Positions 7,404 through 16,358 are shown, counted from the first letter of the stretch. The stretch: 43,673 nt of DNA from Planctomycetota bacterium (GCA_003389215.1 QQVP01000048.1:1-43673); one strand, 5' to 3'. Notes: generated by a model not told the origin, from the sequence alone. Program-made: numbers and translations.

Positions 7404-7794
7404 GGTTGAGCATCCTTTCGCATGAGCGGGACGTCGCTTGCGAAGAACGCGCGATCGAACCCGGCAAATCGTTTATCTCTGACAGGATAACAGGATGGCG
7501 AGGATCGAAACTATGCCTCTCGGAGGTCGATGGAGCGACGGGCCTGTCTCCTCTTCGCCAGAGAGGCTCGGCCTTCTTCAAGAGGCTCGGCCACCTTGGA
7601 AATGGGCGGGCGAAGCACCGCTCGGCGGAGCTCACGACCGAAGCCTGCTGAGCCCCTCGCGTGCCAATGAAAACCACGCCCGTGCCTGGCATCGACAAGA
7701 TCCCGTGGATCCTGTGCTTCCTGTCCTGAAGTTCCCCGTCCCAGTGGCGGCGTCGTCTCACACCCGCCGTCGCCGCGGCGCCGGGCGATCCGCA
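7404..7794. other. 391-base intergenic region with decayed ACAGGAT-type repeats
   Basis: No credible gene. ACAGGATAACAGGATGG at 7482-7498, followed by CGAGGATCG, is a short run of related AGGAT words. The opposite-strand equivalent appears at about 7690-7726, with GATCCCGTGGATCCTGTG and TTCCTGTCCTGA. This pattern fits a decayed inverted or dispersed repeat. A GGCTCGGCC-containing doublet (CTTCAAGAGGCTCGGCC) near 7566-7591 is also locally repeated. The ald ribosome site lies at the left edge. Confidence 0.55.
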
Positions 7795-9195
7795 TCAACT
7801 CGGAGCGACGTCGTTTTCTGCGACCGACTCGGCGGCCGGCGAGGCGACGATCTCGTCGCGGCTATCGCCCGGTTCGCGTTTCCGCAGATAGAGCTTGATC
7901 GGCACTTCGGCGAAGGGCAGGTTGTCGCGAAACACCTTGAGCAGGTATCGCCGATAGGGCTGCGAAAAGGCAGACGGGTTGTTGCAGAAGAGGACCAGCG
8001 TGGGTGGCTGCACGCCGACCTGGGTGGCGTAGTAGACCTTCGCCGGACGGCCCTTGTGAATCGGCGGCGGATTCTTGGCCACGGCCGCCGCGACCAGCCG
8101 ATTCAGCCGCCCCGTGGTCACCCGTTCGCGAGTCTGTTTGAAGAGCATCTGTCCGTGATTCAACAACGCCTTGACGTTCTTTCCCGTCTGTCCGGTGATG
8201 AAGGCGATCGGCGCGTACTGCATCGTGCGGAAGGTGTCGTGCAGGTAGGTCACCCACTTCTCGGTCGGCATCGAGTCGGCCATCAAGTCCCACTTGTTCA
8301 CGACGAAGATGCACGGCTTGTACTGATCGGTGACGTAGTCGCAGAGCTGGCGGTCGACCTTGCTGATTCGCTGCGTGGGGTCGAAGAAGATCAGCACCAC
8401 GTCGGCCCGGCGGATGCTGCGCTGGGCGCGATGCAAACTGTAGAAATCGAGATCGGTCTTGATCGCCTTGCCCCGCTTTACGCCGGGGGTGTCGATCGCG
8501 ATGAAGGCCTTGCCATCGAGCTCGAAGCGGACGTCGACGCTGTCGCGCGTGGTGCCGGGCACCTCGCTGACGATCATCCGTTCGGCGTTGACCAGCGTGT
8601 TGATGAAGGTGCTCTTGCCCGTGTTGCGGCGTCCGACCAGGGCCACCCGCATCTCGGGCAAGATCGCCTCGGCCGGTTCGTCTTCGGGGTCGACTTCGGC
8701 CGGCAGCCGGTCGACGATCATGTCCAGCAAGCCCGTGCGGTTGCGATTCTGCTTCGTGCTCGTGCAGATGAGCTTGCCGCGACCGAGGCGATAGAACTCG
8801 GCCGCCGCGGCGTCCATCGATTGCACGTCCGCCTTGTTGGCCACGCAGATGATCGGTTGTTGAATATAACGCAGCCGCTGGGCGACTTCGGCATCGTGCG
8901 ACATCAGTCCCGCCTGGGCGTCGACGACGAACAGAACGACGTCGGCCGACTCGATGGCGTGGTCGATCTGCTCTTCGATCTCGGCCGTCAGATCGTCGAC
9001 GTCATTGATGCCCATGCCGCCGGTGTCGACCAATTCGAAATAGCGGCCTTCGTGACAGAGCAGATACGACATGCGGTCGCGAGTTACGCCGGCCGTGGGG
9101 TCGACGATCGCCAGTCGCTTGCCGACGAGCCAATTGAACAGACTCGACTTGCCCGTGTTGGGGCGACCGACGATGACAACTTGTGGCAGTGCCAT
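7795..9195 (-). CDS. der: Ribosome-assembly GTPase Der (EngA)
   Basis: An essential two-domain GTPase of 50S subunit maturation. The start is placed at the ATG at 9195 (MALPQVVIVGRPNTGKS), giving 466 residues. The open frame runs 97 codons further upstream but that part is Arg/Pro-rich shadow sequence. GTPase 1 has its P-loop at 10-17, Thr38 switch, DTGG at 57-60 and NKAD at 120-123. GTPase 2 has its P-loop GRRNTGKS at 188-195, DTPG at 235-238 and NKWD at 300-303. The C-terminal KH-like domain follows, with PPIHKGRPAKVYYATQ. A hydrophilic tail of about 25 residues (GDSRDEIVASPAAESV) ends the protein. The ABC ATPase gene lies 176 bases upstream on the same strand. Confidence 0.97.
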   Translation of the reverse strand: MALPQVVIVGRPNTGKSSLFNWLVGKRLAIVDPTAGVTRDRMSYLLCHEGRYFELVDTGGMGINDVDDLTAEIEEQIDHAIESADVVLFVVDAQAGLMSHDAEVAQRLRYIQQPIICVANKADVQSMDAAAAEFYRLGRGKLICTSTKQNRNRTGLLDMIVDRLPAEVDPEDEPAEAILPEMRVALVGRRNTGKSTFINTLVNAERMIVSEVPGTTRDSVDVRFELDGKAFIAIDTPGVKRGKAIKTDLDFYSLHRAQRSIRRADVVLIFFDPTQRISKVDRQLCDYVTDQYKPCIFVVNKWDLMADSMPTEKWVTYLHDTFRTMQYAPIAFITGQTGKNVKALLNHGQMLFKQTRERVTTGRLNRLVAAAVAKNPPPIHKGRPAKVYYATQVGVQPPTLVLFCNNPSAFSQPYRRYLLKVFRDNLPFAEVPIKLYLRKREPGDSRDEIVASPAAESVAENDVAPS

Positions 9196-9371
9196 GGTTC
9201 GAACTCGTCGGTCGTAAGAAGGGAGCGGGGGATGGGGGCGAATTTCGGCGGCAACGAGATCCTCTGCGTGGTGTCGCGCGACCGGCTCGCCCAGAGGCGG
9301 ATGACGCGCAACCGACCGGTGCCCCCAGGTTCGATACACTACCAATGATAGTCGAATGCCAGGGACAATTC

Positions 9372-10595
9372 CTAGGGTTCCGGGGCCTTGGGGGGACGCG
9401 CGCCGCTCGGTCCACGAGCCAGCAGCCGCCTGCCCGAACCGGCGTCGAACAGGTGCAGTTCGCTCGCCGCCACGCGGACCTGGCACGCGTCACCCGCGGC
9501 GAGCGAGGACGGGTCGGTCGCCGCCTCTTGCTGCGCCAGCACCGCATCGCCACAGGGGAGCTCGACCTCGAACTGGCGGACGGCACCGAGCAACTTCGCG
9601 CTGCGCAGCCGCACGGGAATCGTCACCTCGTCCGTCGCAACGGCTTGGTCCGCCCGGGCCGGGTTCGTCGGCGTCGCCGAGTCGTCGGGCGGCGCGGGGG
9701 CATCGCCCGTCGTCAACCGCAGCGCCGGCGGCCGGATGCCCAGCACCACCTCCCGCGAGCCCGACAATTCGTCTGCGTTCCGCAATGCGACCACGTCGCG
9801 CGGCAACGGAAGCTGCCAGTCGCCGGCCTGGAATTGCCAACCACCATCGACCTCGGCGAGTCGTCCCGCGATGAGGTTCATCGGCGGCGCTCCGACCAAG
9901 GCGGCCACTCGGGCGGTCGCCGGACCGCGATAAACCCGCTCCGGCTCGTCGCACTGCAGCAACCGGCCGGCATCCAGCACAGCAATGCGTTCCCCCAACA
10001 GCATCGCCTCCTGCTGGTCGTGGGTGACGAAGATCATCGTCGTGCGCAATTCTCGGTGCAGGTCCCGAATCAGCTCGCGGAGTTCCGCGCGGAGTGCCTC
10101 GTCGAGGCTGCCCAACGGTTCGTCGAGCAGGCAGCAGCTCGGGCGACGTACCAGGGCTCGACCCAGCGCAACCCGTTGCCGCTGGCCGGCGGAGAGCTCG
10201 TCGGGATGCCGCTCGGCCAGCTCGGCGAGATGGAGCCGCGCAAGCATCTCGCGAATGTTCCCGTCGAACTCGGCACGCCTGCCACCGCGAAGCCGCAGTG
10301 CGAAGGCCAGGTTGTCGTAAACGGTCAGGTGCGGATAGAGGGCGTGATCCTGAAAGGCCATGGCCACGTTGCGCGAGGCCGGCGGGGCGTCGGTGACGTC
10401 GGCCGCGCCGATGTGGACCCGGCCCGCGGTCGGGGTTTCCAGACCCGCGATGAGCCGCAGCAGGGTCGTCTTGCCGCATCCCGACGGACCGACAACGACC
10501 AGCAACTCGCCGTCGGGCACCTCGAGCGAGAGATCGGCGACGGCCTCGACCGGTCCGAAGGACTTGGTCAGATTCTGCAACTGAACATGGGCCAC
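9372..10595 (-). CDS. ABC transporter ATP-binding protein, MalK/UgpC-like, orphan
   Basis: A 407-residue ATPase of the importer type that energises uptake of sugars, glycerol phosphate or similar solutes. Walker A GPSGCGKT is at 36-43, Q-loop Gln82, signature LSAGQ at 134-138 (Ala in place of the usual first Gly), Walker B CCLLDEP at 154-160 and switch His192 in VTHDQQEA. A C-terminal regulatory OB-type (TOBE-like) region from about 240 to 395 contains VVLGIRPPALRL, interrupted by an Ala/Pro-rich insert. The start is GTG at 10595 with a GAGGGG ribosome site upstream. No permease or binding protein is nearby, so it probably serves permeases encoded elsewhere. Der lies downstream on the same strand. 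Confidence 0.9.
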   Translation of the reverse strand: MAHVQLQNLTKSFGPVEAVADLSLEVPDGELLVVVGPSGCGKTTLLRLIAGLETPTAGRVHIGAADVTDAPPASRNVAMAFQDHALYPHLTVYDNLAFALRLRGGRRAEFDGNIREMLARLHLAELAERHPDELSAGQRQRVALGRALVRRPSCCLLDEPLGSLDEALRAELRELIRDLHRELRTTMIFVTHDQQEAMLLGERIAVLDAGRLLQCDEPERVYRGPATARVAALVGAPPMNLIAGRLAEVDGGWQFQAGDWQLPLPRDVVALRNADELSGSREVVLGIRPPALRLTTGDAPAPPDDSATPTNPARADQAVATDEVTIPVRLRSAKLLGAVRQFEVELPCGDAVLAQQEAATDPSSLAAGDACQVRVAASELHLFDAGSGRRLLARGPSGARPPKAPEP

Positions 10596-11066
10596 GGCGG
10601 GTGCCCCTCAACGCTTGCGGGAAGAGAACGACGGTAACTGCTGGCAGTGCATGGACCTGGACCGGACTCCTGGAAGGTTGGGACGCGCTGACATGTGCGG
10701 TGCGCGCCCCTTCCAGCGAGACGGGCCATCGGCTTGGCACGCCGCTTGCAACCAGGGCCGTTGGGCACTGGTCGACGGCGCATCAAAGCGTCATTCTGAA
10801 TCGGTGTTTCGCGAATGACTACCCGCGGCGACGGGCCGATCGCCGTAGGGCCCGCTCGGCGTCGTCGATCCTCGACGGGCGTGGTGGTTTCGCCACGCGC
10901 GGTTGCCCGCGGACAACATGGCATGTCAACAAAACTGAACATCGTCCGTTCGGCGCTGCCGTAGCGCGCCGCGGTCGCGAGCGCAAGTCGGTACCTGGGT
11001 TGACGCTGCGCATTTTCAAGCGCGCTGCGGCCGGGAGCGGCACCCGACTTGCAGTTTCGTCGGATC
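10596..11066. other. 471-base divergent intergenic region, no gene seen
   Basis: Lies between the ABC ATPase (minus) and the acetyltransferase (plus). All frames look like shadow sequence. A small hairpin, GCGTGG/CCACGC, lies at 10879-10898. A TTGACG at 11000-11005 could be a -35 for the plus gene, but no acceptable -10 follows. Nothing else was identified. Confidence 0.4.
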
Positions 11067-12248
11067 ATGAGCCACGTCCTGGAAATCAACGATCTCGAGT
11101 CGCTGGCCGCCTACCGGCTGTTGTGGCACTCCATGCTCGGCGAGACCGAGGGGGCTACCTTCTTTCAGTCCCTCGACTGGCTCGAACTCTACTGGAAACA
11201 CTTCGGCCCGCAGGGCAGCGGCGACGTCGAGAAGCTGCGGGTGCTCATCGTCCACGGTCCCGAGAAGCCGATCGGGATTCTGCCGCTGGTGGTGCGACGC
11301 GAGTCGAAGCTGATCGGCTTTCGCGAATGGCGAACCGTCCGCACGCTGGCCTATCCGCTGCACGACTGGGGTACGTCCTACGGCCCGCTGGGCCCGAACC
11401 CCACGGCGACGCTGCTGGTCGCACTGCGACACATCCAGGAAACGCCCCGCGACTGGGACGTGCTCGAGTTCGCCTCGGTTGAGGAGGAGCACCTCGATCG
11501 CGGGCGGACGCCTCGGGCACTGGAACAGGTCAATTTGACGGCGGTCGATCAAGTTCACGATCAGGCGGCCCAGATCGATTGCCGCGTCGGCTGGGAAGCC
11601 TACTGGGCTTCGCGAACCGGCAAGCATCGCAACAACGTCCGCCGCACCGAGCGAAAGCTCGCGGAACTGGGCCAGGTGGAATACGTTCGCTATCGGCCCG
11701 AGGGTTCGGCCTGTGGCGACGACGACCCGCGTTGGGATCTGTTCGACATCTGCGTCGAGCTCTCGGAGCGCAGCTGGCAGCATCAGGCTTCCTTCGGCAC
11801 GACGATGGCACACGAGTCGGTTTGCGACTTCCTCCGCGATGTGCACGCCGCGGCCGTACGGCAAGGGGCGGTCGACATCAACCTGCTCTACCTCGACGGG
11901 CGGCCAGTCGCCTTTACCTACAACTATCACCTGCACGGAAACGTGTTTGGACTGCGGATGGGTTTCGATGCCGAGCTGGAAATCGACGGGCTCGGCACGA
12001 CGCTGATGCACCGTTCGATCCGCGACGGCTTCGAGCGGGGTGACGCGCTGTTCGACCTGGGACCGAGCTACTTGGGCCCGAAGCGACGCTGGTGGAATCG
12101 TCTGGTCACGACCCGCCGTTACACGCACTACCCCGCTTTGGCTTGGAAGGCACAAACGGTGCGATTCGGTCGACAAGTTCGCAGCTGGCTCAAGCCGGCT
12201 CGCCTGGCGAACCGGTTGCCGACGGCATCTCTGTCGAAGGCTCGCTGA
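11067..12248 (+). CDS. CelD/BcsL-like GNAT acetyltransferase
   Basis: A 393-residue cytosolic protein of the CelD (Acetyltransf_6) GNAT group, whose members often act in exopolysaccharide or envelope glycan modification. The first half contains a SLDWLELYWKHFG segment and ILPLVVRR. The acceptor/CoA half contains SRTGKHRNNVRRTERKL near residue 185, then INLLYLDGRPVAFTYNYHL around 270 and the DLGPSYLGPKRRWWN segment near 335, typical of this family. ATG at 11067 is used; a TTG six codons upstream is possible. The substrate is unknown. There are no glycosyltransferases beside it, so the exopolysaccharide link comes from the family only. Confidence 0.85.
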   Translation: MSHVLEINDLESLAAYRLLWHSMLGETEGATFFQSLDWLELYWKHFGPQGSGDVEKLRVLIVHGPEKPIGILPLVVRRESKLIGFREWRTVRTLAYPLHDWGTSYGPLGPNPTATLLVALRHIQETPRDWDVLEFASVEEEHLDRGRTPRALEQVNLTAVDQVHDQAAQIDCRVGWEAYWASRTGKHRNNVRRTERKLAELGQVEYVRYRPEGSACGDDDPRWDLFDICVELSERSWQHQASFGTTMAHESVCDFLRDVHAAAVRQGAVDINLLYLDGRPVAFTYNYHLHGNVFGLRMGFDAELEIDGLGTTLMHRSIRDGFERGDALFDLGPSYLGPKRRWWNRLVTTRRYTHYPALAWKAQTVRFGRQVRSWLKPARLANRLPTASLSKAR

Positions 12249-12365
12249 GCCGTCGGGCCGGCGACGTAAGGCGTCGCAACGACGCTTCCGGAAGACGCGC
12301 ATCAAACGGCGCGGCGGTTGGCACAGAGACGATCGGGCGAAGAATCTCGGGACGGTGCCGGAGCG

Positions 12366-12611
12366 CTACTGCTGCAGAGCTTCCAGTTCCGCGGCGTTCT
12401 GGCGGGCCTGTTGAATGGCGGCCGCCTCGCGCTCGAGCGGAAATTCGCTGCCGGAGGGGAAGAATTGAATGTCGTCGGAGAGGTAATAGGGGCTCGGCAG
12501 CGTCTGACCACCGACATTGACCTGGCAGCCCGTCAGGGCCAGCGTCGCCAGGGCCAGGGCCGCAAAGCTCGTGCCGCCGAATTTGTTCCGCTTGGTCGTT
12601 TCCTGCTTCAT
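12366..12611 (-). CDS. Small lipoprotein, planctomycete-type, unknown function
   Basis: An 81-residue lipoprotein. A hydrophilic start (MKQETTKRNKFGG) and an Ala/Leu-rich core end in the lipobox LTGC at about residues 26-29. The mature part includes QTLPSPYYLSDDIQFFPSG and an EREAAAIQQARQNAAEL helix. From memory, the SPYYLSDDIQ pattern recurs in planctomycete lipoproteins of unknown role; this was not searched. GGGGAG lies about 11 bases before the ATG. It is convergent with the acetyltransferase, 117 bases away. Confidence 0.8.
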   Translation of the reverse strand: MKQETTKRNKFGGTSFAALALATLALTGCQVNVGGQTLPSPYYLSDDIQFFPSGSEFPLEREAAAIQQARQNAAELEALQQ

Positions 12612-12952
12612 CGGACCCTACTCCCCGTCGCATCTTGGCGACGCGTGGCTATGTCTGGATGTCGGAGTGTCCGCGCCGGCGGTAAGTCCCGAGCCTTCGT
12701 TCGCGCGGCAGACGACGTCCTAGAATCGTTACCACCGTTATCGTCGACCTGGACTGCCAAGATTCACTCGAAATGGATCAATTTGCCGGGCGCTGATGCG
12801 GGCGGTGCTGGCACCGGGAGACCGCCCCGCTAGCGTTTTCTTCGCGTCCCGCGACGGGCACCGGGTATGATGGAAGATGCCGCGTGGTGCCGGGGCACCG
12901 GGCGACGTCTCGGGGTGAGCCGAGCGATCCCCTCTCCAGCGAACGGCAGACG
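12612..12952. other. 341-base divergent intergenic region
   Basis: Lies between the small lipoprotein (minus) and the CHAT-like gene (plus). A TATGAT at about 12867 could be a -10 element for the plus gene, but no clear -35 accompanies it. No repeats or RNA genes were seen. Confidence 0.35.
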
Positions 12953-15900
12953 ATGAACACCGCGACTCAAGTAGCGAGCACAGGGGCAGCCAGGGGGATC
13001 GGGGCGGGTTGCGACGGCAATCAGGTCGACTCCTCCCGACCGGCCGTCGGGGCGGCAAGAGTCTGGCTGCGCGCGATGCTAGCAGTCTTGTTTTGCATGG
13101 TGTGCTGCATCGAGCCGGTTCGGGCTCAGGGTCTGCGCGGGCAATCGGACATCATCAAGCCGGGTTATTTCGCCACCTTCCCGTCACTCTTGCGGGGAGA
13201 CTATCGCACCGCCGAGCGCGGCTTCGAGCAGTCGCTGAGCCGCGGGATCAAGACGACGGAGTCGCGGTGGATCGATTCGATCTGCTACTACGCGATGGCC
13301 GGCGAGGTGGCCTATCGGACCGGCGCGAACGTGGAGGCGCTGAAGCACTTCAACGCCGCCATTCGACTCTACGAGCGTTTCTACAACTGGATGCTGTTTG
13401 TCGAGTTCACCCCGCTGCAGGCCGACGTCGGCGTCCTCCAGACTCCCCCCTGGGGTCAAAGCAAGCGGGCGTTTCGTCTGGCGAACTATCCCGGTCGGTT
13501 CGGCATCGAACGGACGCAGCTGGGCGTAGCTGCCGTCGACGGGCAGGCCGCCGTCACCCAGCAAACGACCCTCTGGCCCCTGCACGTCGACGAGTTGGTA
13601 CGCTGCACCGTCCTGGCCATTCGTCGCCGCCACGAGTTGCTCGGCCCGGTGTCGTCGAAAGACAAACTCACCTCGCTGGTGCTGGCCCGGACTACCGAAC
13701 GGGCAGGTCCCGTGAATCACTGGAGCTCTGCCTGGATCGACTTGCAGCAAGGTCTGGCCATGGTGGCGGCCGGCCGAGCACGCAACGGGCGGAGCTTTAT
13801 CCAGAGGTCGCTAGTGGCGGGCGGGCAGTTCGACCATCCGCTGACCTGCGTGGGGCTGTTGGAGTTGGGCAAACTCGCCTTTGCCGACGGGAACTATGAA
13901 GGGGCGGGCGAGCTCTTTCTCGAGGCGAGCTACTCGGCCTTCTACTTCGACAACCCGATGATTATCGAAGAGGCCCTGCGGCACGGCTATCTGACCCATG
14001 TGCTGGCCAACAAGGCAGGCCCCTATCGGCCGCTGGAACAGGCCCTCAGCTGGGCGCGGATGAAGCGATATCGCGTCTTGGAGGCCACGCTGGCGGTCCT
14101 CGCCGCGGAACATGCCTTGCTCACCGGGCAACGGGACCGGGTCGTCCAGAAAACCCTCGCCCGTGCCGCCAAAGCAGCCCGTCGAAATCGGATCGAACTC
14201 TCGCGCGTCGGTGCTCATTACAACTACGTGAAGGCCGTCTTCGACCGCAGTCGAGGCAACGAGGAAGACGCCCGCGCGGCGCTGAATGCGGCCATGGAGT
14301 TCATGCGTCGCGGTTCGAAACGGGTGCTGCAAACCGCGATCGCGCACGATTTCCACCTCAATCAAAAGGTACGCCCTCGCGAGGCTCTCGATCTCTACGC
14401 CCGGGTGCTGCGCGATCCGCCGGCGGTTCTCTGGCGCCACGAGCCGCTTGAAGCCCAGGCGATGCTGACCTTTCGCAACTACGAGGCCCTCGGCAGCTGG
14501 TACGACCTGGCGATCCAACTCGGCCAAGATCGCGACGACATGACGCGGGCCATCGAGATTGCCGATCAGGTCCGGCGTTGGCGATTTCACGACACGCTGC
14601 CCGAGCGGGGACGTCAGCTCGGTTTGCGTTGGGTGTTGGCCGCCCGCGAAGCCGATCTGACGCAGGCCGCCCTGTTGCAGCGGGCCGACCTGCTCGAGCG
14701 CTATCCGCGGCTGCGGGAGCTTGGCCAAGAGGCGGCGGAGCTGGCGCGCGATGTGGAGAAGCTGCCGATCGCCCCGCGCGAGCCGACCGAACAGCTTCGC
14801 CAGCGCGACCTGCTGGAGAAGATGGCGGCCAATGGCAGGGCCCAGGACGCGGTGATGCACGACGTTACGCTGCGTCGCGAGCCCATCGAAATGATCTTCC
14901 CGCCGCCGCTGGTCCTGGACACGATTCGCGAGCAACTCGGCGAGCGGCAGGCGATCTTGATGTTCTTCGAACGCGACCGGCAGTGGCACGGCTTTTTGAT
15001 CATGAAGAAGCAGCACCGTCACTGGCGCCTGGGGTCCGTCCGCGCGATGCGCAAGGCGCTGCTCGGTCTGCACCGCAGTCTGGGCAACGTGAGTCCCAAC
15101 GTCCAATTCGAGCTCGATCACCTCGAAGACATCGACTGGCTCGAGGATGCCGAGAAGCTAACCGAGGCCTTGATGAAGGACTCGCGGGTCAGTCTCGATC
15201 AGAATATCGACGAGCTGATCGTCGTGCCTGACGGACTGCTTTGGTATGCCCCCTTCGAACTATTGCAGGTCGGACCCCAGAATCGCCGCGCGTCGCTCTC
15301 GACCGTAGTGCGACTGCGGTATGCACCGACGGTGGCGCTCGCCGTGGGCAGCTCGCGACCGCTGCGCCGCGACCGGCGTTCGGCGGTCGTGCTCGGTCGG
15401 ATCCTGCCGGCCGACGACGAACTCGTGGTCGAGCGGGCCGCCGATCGCCTTTTGGAGCTGCTTCCCCGCGCCGAGAAGATCTCGGAGCGACCCGAGAGCC
15501 CGGCCAGCATGTTGGCCAAGACAATCGACGCCCTGGTGGTGCTCGACGCGGTCGAGGCCAGCGACGACCCCTACCGGATCGTGCCGTGGCAAATCGATGA
15601 GGGTCGGGCCGGTTCGCGGTTGGCCGAGTGGATGTCCGCGCCCCTGGGGGCGCCCGAGCTGGTTGTCTGGCCCGGCTTCCGCACGCCTGCCGAGAACGGT
15701 CTGAAGAACAAACTCCGCACGCGTGCCGGCGACGACTTATTCATGAGCATCTGCGGCATGATGTCGGCCGGCACCCGCAGCCTGTTGATCAGCCGTTGGC
15801 GCACCGGCGGTCAACTCGCCCAGGATCTGATGCGTGAGTACCTGCAGGAGTTGCCACATCTATCTGCCAGCGACGCCTGGCAGCGGAGCGTGGAAATCGC

Positions 15901-16159
15901 GCGCGCGATGCCGCTCGACCCGCGCCGCGAACCCCGGCTCCGCGGCGATCGTGCCGAAGACCAGGTCACCGGTCGGCATCCCTATTTCTGGAGCGGCTAT
16001 CTACTCATCGACAACATCGTGCCCGAGCCGCCCGAAGCCGACGGAAACGGGCGGGCGGGGGCAGCCGACGACGAGGCCGAGGACGATCTCGACGGCGGGC
16101 CCGATCGCGAGGAACTCGATGAAGAGCGCCGCGGCTTTCCGCCGCTCGAGGATTCCTAG
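12953..16159 (+). CDS. Large secreted TPR/CHAT-like protein with degenerate catalytic centre
   Basis: A 1068-residue protein from ATG 12953 (MNTATQVAS); a GTG 23 codons upstream is open but less likely. A long n-region and the hydrophobic stretch VWLRAMLAVLFCMVCCIEPVRAQG (core at 42-60) suggest export or an N-terminal anchor. Residues 60-600 are helical with TPR-like units, such as GDYRTAERGFEQSLSRG and GAQRDRV-type pairs. From about 640 onward it matches a CHAT architecture, with LLWYAPFELLQV near 761. Active CHAT peptidases carry a His in an ATHG segment and a Cys in an SACxTG segment. The equivalents here read VVLDAVEA (about 860) and LVVWPGFRT (about 902), so both residues seem lost. LISRWRTGG follows, as in the family. 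The tail from about 1020 is highly acidic. It is probably a scaffold rather than a protease. Confidence 0.8.
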   Translation: MNTATQVASTGAARGIGAGCDGNQVDSSRPAVGAARVWLRAMLAVLFCMVCCIEPVRAQGLRGQSDIIKPGYFATFPSLLRGDYRTAERGFEQSLSRGIKTTESRWIDSICYYAMAGEVAYRTGANVEALKHFNAAIRLYERFYNWMLFVEFTPLQADVGVLQTPPWGQSKRAFRLANYPGRFGIERTQLGVAAVDGQAAVTQQTTLWPLHVDELVRCTVLAIRRRHELLGPVSSKDKLTSLVLARTTERAGPVNHWSSAWIDLQQGLAMVAAGRARNGRSFIQRSLVAGGQFDHPLTCVGLLELGKLAFADGNYEGAGELFLEASYSAFYFDNPMIIEEALRHGYLTHVLANKAGPYRPLEQALSWARMKRYRVLEATLAVLAAEHALLTGQRDRVVQKTLARAAKAARRNRIELSRVGAHYNYVKAVFDRSRGNEEDARAALNAAMEFMRRGSKRVLQTAIAHDFHLNQKVRPREALDLYARVLRDPPAVLWRHEPLEAQAMLTFRNYEALGSWYDLAIQLGQDRDDMTRAIEIADQVRRWRFHDTLPERGRQLGLRWVLAAREADLTQAALLQRADLLERYPRLRELGQEAAELARDVEKLPIAPREPTEQLRQRDLLEKMAANGRAQDAVMHDVTLRREPIEMIFPPPLVLDTIREQLGERQAILMFFERDRQWHGFLIMKKQHRHWRLGSVRAMRKALLGLHRSLGNVSPNVQFELDHLEDIDWLEDAEKLTEALMKDSRVSLDQNIDELIVVPDGLLWYAPFELLQVGPQNRRASLSTVVRLRYAPTVALAVGSSRPLRRDRRSAVVLGRILPADDELVVERAADRLLELLPRAEKISERPESPASMLAKTIDALVVLDAVEASDDPYRIVPWQIDEGRAGSRLAEWMSAPLGAPELVVWPGFRTPAENGLKNKLRTRAGDDLFMSICGMMSAGTRSLLISRWRTGGQLAQDLMREYLQELPHLSASDAWQRSVEIARAMPLDPRREPRLRGDRAEDQVTGRHPYFWSGYLLIDNIVPEPPEADGNGRAGAADDEAEDDLDGGPDREELDEERRGFPPLEDS

Positions 16160-16201
16160 TCCTTTCGCCGCAGCACCTTCGTCCCGGTGGTTCACTTTCG
16201 A

Positions 16202-16231
16202 TTGACGTATCCGCCCGGTCCGACCTATGAT
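16202..16231 (+). promoter_or_regulatory. Sigma-70-type promoter upstream of the export operon
   Basis: TTGACG at 16202-16207 and TATGAT at 16226-16231 with an 18-base spacer. Initiation would fall at about 16237, the first bases of repeat copy B, so the element would form the 5' leader of the operon transcript. Confidence 0.5.
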
Positions 16232-16234
16232 TTA

Positions 16235-16337
16235 TTGATGGCTGCGTTGTCAATGAGCCCTTCGCGGCGGCGGTGATGGCTGGAATGCCGGCCTCCCGCT
16301 GGTCGGCCTGGTTCATTGGCTGCGCAGGGCTCAATAA
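16235..16337 (-). repeat. 103-bp dispersed palindromic element, copy B
   Basis: Inverted copy of the element at 4183-4285, with 100 of 103 positions identical. In the plus-strand transcript CAATGAGCCCTTCGC near the left end can pair with GCGCAGGGCTCA near the right end, giving a long imperfect stem over a GC-rich interior. It ends 21 bases before the ATG of the Cys-rich gene. Confidence 0.88.
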
Positions 16338-16358
16338 AGGGTCCTAAAGATTGCGCTT

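Noticed and set aside
7495..9348. 617-codon plus-strand frame opposite der
   Set aside because: Antisense shadow of a strongly conserved GTPase; composition is His/Arg/Gly-biased, no domain.
9196..9486. N-terminal 97-codon extension of Der
   Set aside because: Arg/Pro-rich, no similarity to Der, and the canonical start at 9195 gives family length.
11016..12305. 429-codon minus-strand frame opposite the acetyltransferase
   Set aside because: The plus-strand frame has family motifs; this one has none.
13811..15121. 436-codon minus-strand frame inside the CHAT-like gene
   Set aside because: Shadow of the TPR/CHAT coding sequence.
16235..16337. Repeat copy B as a metal riboswitch
   Set aside because: The same sequence occurs at 4183-4285 away from any such gene, and no known riboswitch core was recognised.
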